Below, piece after piece: positions 1-10,500 of a stretch of DNA of 64,000 nucleotides. Source of the DNA: Petrosia ficiformis. Its lineage: Eukaryota > Porifera > Demospongiae > Haplosclerida > Petrosiidae. The translations under genes and the position numbers were made by a program. The notes under the pieces were generated by a model. That model had not been told where the DNA came from. It did no database searches and worked only from the letters and a program-made list of their open reading frames with translations. Position 1 is the first letter of the stretch, and each line of letters opens with the position of its first letter. The stretch is from NCBI GenBank assembly GCA_947044365.1, contig OX345636.1, positions 43,779,537-43,843,536 of the forward strand, given 5' to 3'.

Positions 1-1181
1 ATGTTGAATACCAGAGGGCTAAGGGGGCAACCCTGTTTTACCCCCCTCGCCTGAGGGATCGAGTCAGTCATATTATTGTCCCCAGAGAGGACTCTAAAAG
101 ACGACCCCTGATAGATATCGCGGACGATATCTATTATTTCTCCGGGCACCCCTACTTGTCTCATGGAGAACCACAGCAGGTCATGAGGGATTGACCCGAA
201 GGCATTCTTGAGATCAAACCAAACGGAATACAAAGATTTGTGATTCCGCCTGGCATCCTCCATCAAGGATCGCAACAGAAAGGCATGCTCGCTACATCCC
301 TCACCGGGCATGAAACCTTTCTGGCATGGAGAGATGATCTCTGCCTCACTAGCCCAAGTCGCTAGTCTCTTTGCCCACAGGGCAGCATAGATCTTGTATA
401 CTGCATTCTGCAGGGAGATCGGCCGCCAATTGCTTGGTACCGATTTATCTCCCTTTTTGTAGAGCAAGATGGTAGTGCTCTCTTTCCAGGACTTGGGTAT
501 TCTTTTATGGAGACGACAGATCTCCAGAATTTTGGCAAGAATAGAGCCACTCGGATCAATTGCTTTCCACACTTTGTATGGTAGGCGATCCGGTCCTGGG
601 GCAGAATTTCCTGGCAGGCGTTTCAGCTGGTGTTTGACTTCCTGCGCCGAAATAGGGACAGAGTCCCATTCGGGAGGATTGTCTCCAGCTTTAAGAGACT
701 CCGTCAACCACTGAGGAGGATTTTCCATTGTATTTGTACTTTCAGCGTATTCTTTTTGGAAATGACTTGTGAGCGTTTCCAGCGGAATATCACACCGTGG
801 ACCATCTCGTCCCTCCAAAAGTTCCCTCACACAAGCCTTCCTATTTGTTAAGAACAATTTCTGAAGGCGTTGTGCATCAGCCCCATTATATTGTCTCCTA
901 GCCAACACACGGCGACGGGACCTAGCAGGATGGTTCCGACTATTGCGGCCTGCATTTTGGGCCGCCCCGTTGTGCTGACCGGATTTTTGTGACTTAGACT
1001 GTTGGGCTGTGCTGGGACCAGCAGAAGAACTCTGTGGTCCATTTGCATAGGGATGTTGCAGGAACGACTGAGTGCGTCTGTTCGTGTGTCTCTGATAGTA
1101 AGACAGCATTACCTGTTTCTTCCTCTGGAACACTTTTAGGAACAGAGGGGGACACATCTTGTTCCAATGACACAGGAGGAG
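1..1181 (-). CDS. R2-type reverse transcriptase (partial, runs off left edge)
   Basis: Read by hand on the minus strand, this frame has no stop from about 1181 to base 1. It encodes the region before the polymerase ([18 protein letters not shown]), then [12 protein letters not shown], then ILLYKKGDKSVPSNWRPISL. Motif A reads WFDLKNAFGSIP with its catalytic Asp, and motif B reads ARGVKQGCPLSPL. The YADD motif and the endonuclease would lie beyond the window. The layout matches reverse transcriptases of the R2 group, which copy their RNA directly onto nicked target DNA. It belongs with the zinc-finger ORF upstream; the two overlap in different frames between 994 and 1181. The domain shows no internal damage, so the copy looks young apart from that shift. 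Confidence 0.85.
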
Positions 1182-2769
1182 TTAGGGCAATATAACCCGT
1201 TTCTCCATCCAGGCCACTGGTGTGATCAGAGAAAATGTTCCGCTCCAGACCCAGGACAGCATGATCTGTTTCCTGGCTATTGAGCCTGACGGCATCACCC
1301 GTTTCAGAGCTCAGAGGAGGTGTCTTGGTGGTAGTAACAGACACCAATAGTCCATTAGTAGGACTAAGGGAGACATCCCTCACATAATGTGAGTTGCCAG
1401 CTGGTCCATGGTGCAGGGCTAAGTGGACACCATAACTCTGGCGGTCTCTATTAGGGGAGCTATGTTCACTAAGAGAATCATTGTGTACAGTAGTTACCAT
1501 CTCATTACTGATCCGGCTAGACTGAGACACTTCTCTAGCGATTACCAGCTCATTACTGAGTCGGCAAGACTGGACCTCACCATCAGAAGGATCCCCCCCA
1601 GTGTTTGTCAGCTCATTGCTGAGCAGACTAGACTGAAGGATTTCACCAGTGGTTACCAACTCATCACTGAGCCGATTAGACTGGCTATCCCCCTGACGGG
1701 TTTCGGTAACAGGCTGTAGAACTCCATCCTGGGAATATCCGGCCTCATCAAATGGAGAACCCATTCTCTGAGCATTCCCATTGCACCTCAACACATCCTG
1801 GGAATATCCGGCCTCATTGAGCGGAAGATCCGTTCTCTGAGCATTCCCATTGCACCTCAACACATCCTGGGAATATCCGGCCTCATCGAATGGAGAATCC
1901 ATTCTCTGAGCATTCCCATTACACTTCCAGCGATCCTTAGGGAACTTCGATCTGAAGTTCTGGATCTGGCGCACAGATAGGTTAAGCGCTCTGGCTATTG
2001 CAGTGTGGTCTTTCCAACCAACTTGATCTGCAACATCCAAGAAACGCTTTCTCAGTTCCTCCGTCCAGAGCTGCCGTGTGCTACCCACTGGAAGCGACTT
2101 CAACAGCTCAGTCCGGTCTCTCTGAGACTCAGCCATATGACTGTTCCGAATATGTCCAGATAAACTCCTCTTGCTTGGCCAGCTTGAACTGCAGTATTTA
2201 CAGACAAACTTGGCCAAGTCATCATCTTCCACCGTCATTTCGGTGACACTACACTGGTCGTTTTCAGTACAATAGAGAAGGTGAATACGAAGAGACTCCT
2301 CTCTAATATACCTAGCACCACAATGGCCACATGGGTTGGGTCGATTCGCTTTTCCGTCACACCGCTGCCTGTGGGAGTTGATGCCACGCTTGGAAGCAAA
2401 CAGCTCACCACAGTCAGGACAGACGAAATGGAATGACTTAAGACCATGATATCTTCGTAGGTGCTGACCAAGAGCATCGTACCGGTGGTAATTGGTCTTG
2501 CAGATGCTGCAATCCCATGCCACCTCCGGAGGATCTACCAGGAAAATTGTTGCCAGAGAGCCGTCCTTATTTTTAAAGACAGGCTTCTGGAGGAAGCCGT
2601 AATTACCAGCTGGTAAGTGCAAAGCTAGCAACCGACTATCCCCCCGAGCTGGTAAACCAGCCTCTGGAGTAAAAGACATGTCTGGGGTGATCTCAACCAT
2701 TGGAATCAATTCACCGCAGACAATAAGCAAAAAGTTTTGAGAAAATAGCTCACAGAGTTTTCTTACCAC
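994..2769 (-). CDS. R2-type non-LTR retrotransposon, N-terminal zinc-finger/Myb part
   Basis: A 591-codon open frame forms the 5' part of a retrotransposon protein. Four zinc fingers are visible: about residues 87-108 (CCHH), 117-137 (CCHC), 147-167 (CCHC) and 190-211 (CCHH). A Myb-like helix-turn-helix follows at about 233-280, beginning with LWTEELRKRF. After it come three copies of a ~25-residue repeat containing CNGNAQR and AGYSQD (about 283-355), then a repetitive SNEL-type region. Zinc fingers plus Myb upstream of a reverse transcriptase are typical of R2/NeSL-type elements, where they bind the target DNA. Translation may start at Met1 or at Met24 (MVEITPDM). The frame closes at 994, but the reverse transcriptase continues in another frame open from about 1181, so one +1 shift separates the two halves. 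Family assignment is confident; activity is unknown. Confidence 0.85.
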   Translation of the reverse strand: MVRKLCELFSQNFLLIVCGELIPMVEITPDMSFTPEAGLPARGDSRLLALHLPAGNYGFLQKPVFKNKDGSLATIFLVDPPEVAWDCSICKTNYHRYDALGQHLRRYHGLKSFHFVCPDCGELFASKRGINSHRQRCDGKANRPNPCGHCGARYIREESLRIHLLYCTENDQCSVTEMTVEDDDLAKFVCKYCSSSWPSKRSLSGHIRNSHMAESQRDRTELLKSLPVGSTRQLWTEELRKRFLDVADQVGWKDHTAIARALNLSVRQIQNFRSKFPKDRWKCNGNAQRMDSPFDEAGYSQDVLRCNGNAQRTDLPLNEAGYSQDVLRCNGNAQRMGSPFDEAGYSQDGVLQPVTETRQGDSQSNRLSDELVTTGEILQSSLLSNELTNTGGDPSDGEVQSCRLSNELVIAREVSQSSRISNEMVTTVHNDSLSEHSSPNRDRQSYGVHLALHHGPAGNSHYVRDVSLSPTNGLLVSVTTTKTPPLSSETGDAVRLNSQETDHAVLGLERNIFSDHTSGLDGETGYIALTPPVSLEQDVSPSVPKSVPEEETGNAVLLSETHEQTHSVVPATSLCKWTTEFFCWSQHSPTV

Positions 2770-2892
2770 CTAAGTTGCAAAATTAACTCTTATGTGCAGA
2801 GAACCAATATACACAAATGATATACTGGGGACCGCTATCACAATCGGAATTAGAAACAAGTATAACCACTTCAGATAATCAAAGTTATTTCT

Positions 2893-2924
2893 ACTTGATC
2901 TTAGCCGATAGGCCGAGAAGCGAT
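2893..2924 (-). ncRNA. 5' fragment of a U2 snRNA gene, interrupted
   Basis: On the minus strand the sequence starts ATCGCTTCTCGGCC and continues through CGGCTAAGATCAAGT. This matches nt 1-32 of U2 snRNA, including stem I, with small loop differences. After that the match stops: the branch-point-recognition segment (GUAGUA) is absent and retrotransposon leader begins. A TATA-like TATAAAAGG lies about 25-31 bases upstream, so a promoter may still be present. It is a truncated, presumably non-functional U2 copy created by the insertion. Confidence 0.8.
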
Positions 2925-2948
2925 AGAGAACTGCTGGAAAAGAGAACC

Positions 2949-2958
2949 TTTTATATGC
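2949..2958 (-). promoter_or_regulatory. TATA-like box upstream of the U2 fragment
   Basis: The minus strand reads CATATAAAAGG about 25-31 nt before the U2 start. The spacing suits a core promoter element. I could not identify a proximal sequence element. Confidence 0.4.
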
Positions 2959-2999
2959 CAGACATGGTGCTTTCTATTGTGGGTTTACAGAATTCACCA

Positions 3000-4510
3000 A
3001 TGAACAGCCAGCCAGCAAGGATGTGGTTAATCAACACAATTGTAGTTTACATAACTGCTAATCCACCCACTTCAATTTTATGTGGGTGGTATACTATAAA
3101 TATAACTATATACTTTTATATTATACAATATACATATATATTTATCCATAGTCTCCTCCCCTGACCCCACCCCTTTCAAGTGGGCGCGCGCGAGGCGGGG
3201 TTTTCAAACATGGGCGGAGTCTGGGAAGATACTACAAAATAGACTTTTATCATGGTATTTTGTCTTCATGCAAACAATTATTTCTTACTGCCAACTTTAT
3301 TGCTCATGAAGGATGTTGAAATATCATGTTTCACTGTTAGCACTCAAACAGTTGATTGTATCACCCCATTGTGAGATATTCTGCTTCTTGTGACAAAGGA
3401 TCTATATCAATACATCAGTTGTTTTTTTGCTCAAGTGGATCTAGAGTTCTTGTTTTTGTATATGTAATATTTTATTCTGCTTTAATTAAGTGCATGGTTT
3501 GATCTCAGTGATCTCAACTGTGCTGTACATGTAGTAGTGATTTGACTGATAAACCTCCCTGAGGTTCAATGAGAGGTAGGTCAAATTGCACTGCCCATAA
3601 ATTATTTGATGTCTCTATTCAAAATTAATGTTATTGATTTTATCTAAATAATTAAATTGTAATTAATTTTCAAATATTTATTATAACCACACACATTTTC
3701 TAGATATTCAATATCATCTTCAATATCATCTTCAATATTGGTATCACTCACACCACTAGTACATGCATATATGTGGTAGTGCATTTTTACATGTTCCATC
3801 CTTACAAAACAAATTTATCACAATCACAATTCTTGAGACAATGCAAACTAAAAAAAATAAAGAATAGTATGTTTAGATTCATCGTATTGGTCAATAATAG
3901 GCACTTCGGTTAGTTATCTAAAACTAATATTATTTACTATAGCTATACTAAAAAGAAGTTTGAAAAACTATAACTACTTCATACTGGACAAAGAAGCAAA
4001 AAAATTAAAATATTTCCGGTTGGTATACTGTGGCTCCTAAAGGTCATTCATGTTCACCATGACCTCAGAGAAATGTTCTTAACTTTAGTTTGCAATCTCA
4101 AAAAATCTTTTTTCCTACCGTGGCACCATTTTCATCCTTCATGTTCTTTTTGGTGTATATCATATTTCTTCATTATAGAGTTATAGGTATTAACTATGAT
4201 ATTTAACTACACACCTACTAGCTAGTATTACTACTTTTTTATTTAGCATTACCATATTTATTAATTTATAGGTAATGATTATTATTATAAATTTTAAAAA
4301 ATAGTATAATTATGTATTAATTAACTACACACCTACTAGCTAGTATTACTACTTTTTTATTTAGTGTTACCATATTTATTAATTTATAGGTAATGACTAA
4401 CTATGATTATTATTATAAATTTTAAAAAATAAACGCTTTAGTGTTTCAGAAATGACCAACCCTTTATTGAGTTAATTATTAATTATATTGTAAAGCCACT
4501 AGTTTTTCCC
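3000..4510. other. Intergenic DNA between the U2 fragment and the SF3A3 3' end
   Basis: No gene is supported. A GC-rich patch with CGCGCGCG lies near 3180-3200. A decayed copy of the GGTCATTCA MITE family is at about 4035-4200. A ~120-bp direct duplication containing CACACCTACTAGCTAG lies at about 4205-4430. Confidence 0.5.
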
Positions 4511-4514
4511 AATA

Positions 4515-4520
4515 TTTATT
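4515..4520 (-). terminator. SF3A3 polyadenylation signal
   Basis: AATAAA on the minus strand lies about 45 nt after the SF3A3 stop codon. Confidence 0.6.
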
Positions 4521-4564
4521 ATTAAAATTAAGTACATGTAGAATAATAATGTTACAATGTTAGC

Positions 4565-7500
4565 TCATAGTATTCCTTGTCTTCGTAGATCATCATACAT
4601 TTTACGACTCATAACATTCCCCTTTGAATCTTCAAATTCCTCCTGCAAAAAATCAAACATTTTTTGATATCAAGGATGACACTCAGGGATATAAAAAAAT
4701 AATGAATTGCAACTTCAACACTGAACGCATTTCTTATGAAGTAAGGGTGGCCTCTTTATGAAAAGATCTTCCACAAGTATTTTTAAAAAATAAGTTCAAT
4801 GTGGGTAATCAATGATCACTTTAAAGAGTTTCTTTCTAGTAGTTACTGAAATGATCAGTACATTTTCCTACATGTGTGATCAGAAACCCTCTTAAATAAC
4901 ATACCTCTTCTGAAGGTAGCCATTTATCTTTACCTTTGCATGACTTGAGCTTGTCCCATACTAAATGAAGAACAATAATAAGGTGTGTAAAAATTAAGTG
5001 GATGTGTGAGTAATGACAACTTACATGCTCTAGCATCAGTTATGTTAGTGACATTAGCAAAATGAGCTGTGTTAGGTATACCAAGACATCTCATACCAAA
5101 TGCATGTCTCCATTCCTGAGTAAGAGATTGAAATCAAATGTAAATAATAAACAAATTTTTACAATTATATTATGAAGTACATGTACACTTAATCTAACAT
5201 GCTCACACTTTTATGGCAACATAGGACCCAGTAATAAATAACTTAATATGGGGATAAAGTCAGTCTCGTGCAGTATTTTTATGACCCAAATAGTGATCCT
5301 TTTTTACAAGAGGGTTAATTATTTCATAAACATACTGAATAGGAAGGAAGGTAGCGAGGATGTAACTATTAGGTGTGCTTTTGTATGCACCTGTATCCCC
5401 TAGTTATCAATAATAATTATTATTATTAATGCTTATTATATTTCAAAAGTGCAGCAACCATGGGGATTACAGCTCTGCATAGTGCAAGTCTTGTAATAAT
5501 TATAACAAAATTATTCACATTGAAATAACACACAATTCTTTCTGCTGTGATCCACTTCCTGTCAGAACTGTGCTAAAACGAGCTGGAAAAACTACTTGTC
5601 CAAAATGTCACAATGCACCAGAGACACTTGCTCATGTCCTTAATGGCTGTACCCCTAATACAGGGATGAGGAGCAGACACAACACCATACTAGACTGGTT
5701 GAAGAAGGCCACTAGCAAGGAAATTGGCAGTGTGTTCATTGACCAAACAATTCCGGAAGCCCCTGGTATCTTGCACCCAGATTTAGTTGCAAAAAAAGAA
5801 ACAACTAACACGATAGTTGATGTAACTACAGTTACTACACCAATAGAATCTGACCCAGAAGCCTTTACAAAAGCCAGCCAGAGAAGAAAAGAAAAACAAA
5901 TATTTTGACTTGATACAGTGGGCTAAGACTAAATACGTAGATGTAAAATTTGGAGTTATGGTTGTAGGCAGTCTAGGCTCATGGGACCCTGACAATGAAG
6001 ATACATTGAAAATTCTAGGAATAGGTAGTAAGTATGCTGTACTCTTCAGAAAACTATGTTTTAGTGATGCTATCAATGGCTCCCTGGAAATATGGTAAGC
6101 AAGATCCAGTGATTTGCAATTTGAACTACTATAATAAAATAAATGATGATATTAAACTCCAGCGTGCCGGAGTTTCCCTAAAGAAACTATTGTGGCTGCC
6201 TCTAAGGACAGCAATGTTGACTACTGCAGTTTAGACTACAACAATCATTGGCTGCTAAAACATACCAGGGGAGGATGTTCCACCTAGTTATTAAGTGATC
6301 AGATAGTAATCATTGGGTAGCAGTTGATGTTTTTATCTCTTTTGCTGATAGGTTTTGCTAAACCTTGTACCAACTAAAACAGAGTGCAGGGAAAAGAATA
6401 GATGTCACATATTTGGGATGCAAAGCTTAACCTGAAACTCTAGTCCAATTTTTAAATGCATGTACATACACCAAACACGAGAGAGTCACAATTTACTGCT
6501 GAAGATGCTGCGATTCCTCACTCAGAAGGTGACCACCAAGTGAAGCATTGGTTTTCAAAAGCAATCATGTGAAGGAAGATAGACAGCAAGATGGAAAGGA
6601 AAAGACGAAAGAGGAAGAGAGCACGAGATATGTAAACGAAATATTATTATGTATATAAACAATTATTATTGATAGGTTTTTAATATACAAAACTATACCT
6701 GAAGAGGCTGATGTCTTATCAATATTAGTGAAAAACTATGTGTGGAACTACTGAATGAACTGAGGAATAGTGGATTAGTTGATGTAATTATTCACCAAGT
6801 AAACCTGCACAGTAATAATGATTCTTGTATCTGTAATAATGCCTACTACTGATTGACGGGATACTGGTTCGTATTAACGATTGATCTAAAGACCTTGTCA
6901 ATTCTTCAGAATGTAGAGCACGCGAGACAGATGTAGGAATAGCAACAGTTATATTACTACTAATTACTAATTGATATTGGTATCAGTCTTTGTTTCAGAA
7001 TAGATGTCACATATTTGAGATGCAAAGCTTAACCTGAAACTCTGTCCAATTTTTAAATGCATGTACACCAAACACAAGAAAGACACAATTTACTCCTGAA
7101 GATGCTGCCATTCCTCACTCAGAAGATGACCACCAAGTGAAGCATTGGTTCTCAAAAGCAATGATGTAAAGGAGCAAGATGGAAAGGAAAAGAAGAAGAG
7201 GAAGAGGACGAGAGAGGGACACGAAATATTATGTATATAAACAATTTTTATTGATAGGTTTTTAATATACAAATCTATACCTGGAAGAGGCTGACATCTT
7301 TATCAATATTAGTGAAAACTATGTGTGGAACTACTGAATAACTGAGGAATAGTCAATTAGTTATTCAATCAATTCACCAGGTAAGCCTGCACACAAGTGC
7401 ACAGTAATAATTCTTGTATCTGTAATATTTTAACAGTCTAATAGTAGCAAGCTTTCTACCGTTGTAGACAAATTGCACGCTAAAAACACCTAGTGGACAT

Positions 7501-10500
7501 AAGAAGCTCAAGATATATTTATTGTCCATTGCTCATGCACTATTTTCCGTTGCCAATGAGTCTAAATGTTAGGTAGTATCTAATCCATTTTTATTTCATT
7601 TCAGTTATAAAAGTTTTGAAATAATATTACAATTAATGACCAAAAACCTCAGGAGAATAATACTTCTAAAACCAGGGAAGCAGGCGATGCTGTCCCTGGT
7701 ATGAAAGTGATTGAGGTAGTGTTCCCCAGTATATCATTTGTTTATATTGGTTCTTTGCACACAAGAGTTACATTGTAGTTTTGCAGCTAAATTGGTGGTA
7801 AATAAACTTTGTAAGCTATTTTCAAACAATTTTTTTCTTATTGACTGGGGTGAGTTGATTAATAGCTTTACACCTACCAGCTGGTAATTATGGCTTCCTC
7901 CAGAAACCTGTCTTTAGAAATAAAGACGGCTCTCTGCCTACAGTTTTTCTTATAGATTATAATACGATGACAGCACAGTTTTAAGTTCTTCCATTGTGTC
8001 TGTCCTGACTGTGGTGAGCTTTTTGCTTCCAAGCGTTGCATTCTGCCAAAAAAAACAAGAAGAACTCTTTGTTCAAATCACTACAATGTATTTTTTAGAG
8101 GATTTATTGCATACATCAGAAGATCCAGATGAGAGTTCTTCCTGTGAAATTTTGCATTGGTTCCCACAGGCAGCGATGTGATGGAAAAGTGAATCGACCC
8201 AACCTGTGTGGTCATTGTGGTGCTGAACCTGTGTGATCATTGAGGGAAAGAAGAGGAAGACAACAGCAAAGAGACGAGAGGAGAGGGACACAAAACATTA
8301 TACGTATATAAACAATTAGATTCATTTTAGTTATAAAAGTATTCAAATATTAATTAATGACCCAAACTACATTGGAATTTGATCAATGTACGCTAACTTA
8401 AGAAATTAAAGCATCCTGCTATGTAAAGTAGAGATGAGTAACAAAGAGTCTCTCTGGATTCTATTGTACTGAAAATGACCAGTGCAGTGTCACAGAAATG
8501 AAGGAGGTCTGACCAAGTTTGTCTGCAAATATTGTAGTTTATTTAAGCTAGCCAAGTGAGACGAATATGTTATAAAAAACAAGATGCCATCACGAGTATA
8601 ATATTTTGACATTGTTGTAACTTTATTTACATATATTATATGTACATGTAATTATATTTCTTTTTTCCTGGTTCATACCAAAAGCGAACAAGACCTTGAA
8701 CTTAAAATAAGAGAAGAAATAATTTATAAGAGAAGAAATAATTTTTAAAAGATGATGACTATACAAGGTGGAAGAGGAAAGTTGAGGAGAAAGAATTACT
8801 TAACCTGGAAGATGACGAGTATTACATAGAAAAAGCGACAGCAGGTGTATATTGAATCATTTTTATATATATTCATCAAGACAATCAATCAATGCAGGAA
8901 TTGTCATGACATAGAATACAACAGGGTAGGCAAGTAGTGGAAGGGTTAATAAAAATCCAGTTGGCACAACGGGGCAAGCCAAAATGCAGGCTGCAATAGT
9001 CGGAATCACCCTGCCAGGTCCCACCGCCGTGTGTTGGCTAGGAAACAATATAATGGGGCTAATGCACAGCGCCTTCAAAAATTGTTTTTAACAAATAGGA
9101 AGGCTTGTCTGCGGGAACTTCTGGAAGGAAGAGATAGTCCACGCTGTAACATTCCATTGGAAACGCTCACAAATCATTCCCAGAAAGAATATGCTGAAGG
9201 CTTGAATACATTGGAAAATCCTCCTCAATGGTTGTCGGAATGTCTTAAAGCTGGAGACAGTCCTCCCGAATGGGACTCTGTCCCTATTTCGGCTGAGGAA
9301 GTCAAAAACCAGCTGAAACGCCTGCCAGGTAATTCTGCCCCAGGACCGGATCGCCTACCATACAAGGTGTGGAAAGCAATTGATCCGAGTGGCTCTATTC
9401 TTGCCAAAATTCTGGAGATTTGTCGTCTCCAAAAAAGAATACCCAAGTCCTGGAATGAGAGCACTACCGCTCTACAAAAAGGGAGACCAATCGGTACCAA
9501 GTAATTGGCTTCTGATCTCCTTGCAGAATGCAGTGTATAAGATCTATGCTGCCCTGTGGGCAAAGAGACTAGCGAATTGGACTAGTAAGGCAGACATCAT
9601 CTCTCCATGCCAGAAAGGTTTCATGCCCGGTGAGGGATGTAGCGAGCATGCCTTTCTGTTGTGTTTCTTGATGGAGGATGCCAGGTCGAATAATAGCTAT
9701 TGTCTGCAATATCTACCAGGGGTCGTCTTTTAGAGTCTTCTCTGGGAACAATAATAATATGACTGACTCGATCCCTCAGGCGAGGGGGATCAAACAGGGT
9801 TGCCCCTTTAGCCCTCTGATGTTTAACATTGCTGTCGAAGGCCTTTTACGTAGCATTATGTCATGTCCTGCCATGGGGTACTCCTTCGGGAAAGGCTTCA
9901 AAGTCAAGTCCTGCTTATGCCGATGATCTGGCCTAAGTTTAACTAGAGTATAGAAGTCATCAAAAGTATAATTAATATTTTGACTATTTACAACAACTGT
10001 CTCAATCACTATAGCAGACCAAACCAGGTGCTGGACTCACATGTGAGAATTCGTGATGGAGGCTAAGGACTGGCTGCAACGTTGGACGAGTTTTGCAGAA
10101 CAGAGTGGGCTATAATATTTTGACATTTTTATAACATATATTATATATAATTATATTTCTTTTTTCCTGGTTCATACCAAAAAGAACAAGACCGTGAACT
10201 TAAAGCGACAGCAGGTACAATTTGCATTTGCGATCATCAACCAATCAGCTGGCTAGCTAGGAATGTGTTATTTAAAAAAGGCACAGATTAATGTATATTA
10301 TACAAAATTACAATTCAGTAATGAACATGTATACATGCTCATTGATACAGTGAATACAATAGTAGGAGTATTGTAGCCGACAACAACACCAATGTTTACA
10401 TAATTACATGTATACTGAATCATTTTTCTATATATTCATCAACCACAAGAATAGAAATTGCTCCAGAATAACCCATGACTGTTAAAATCCTGTTTTTCTC

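Larger units (their letters stand above)
1..2892 (-). mobile_element. U2-inserted R2-like (Utopia-type?) retrotransposon, 5' portion
   Basis: The element reads on the minus strand from its 5' end near 2892 to beyond base 1. A 5' leader of ~120 nt precedes the zinc-finger ORF, and part of that leader recurs in the degraded copy at about 7720-7860, so it belongs to the element. Immediately upstream lies the 5' end of a U2 snRNA gene in the same orientation. The Utopia lineage of endonuclease-type non-LTR retrotransposons is known to insert at a fixed site in U2 genes. Membership is inferred from the junction and domains, not from a phylogeny. Confidence 0.7.
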
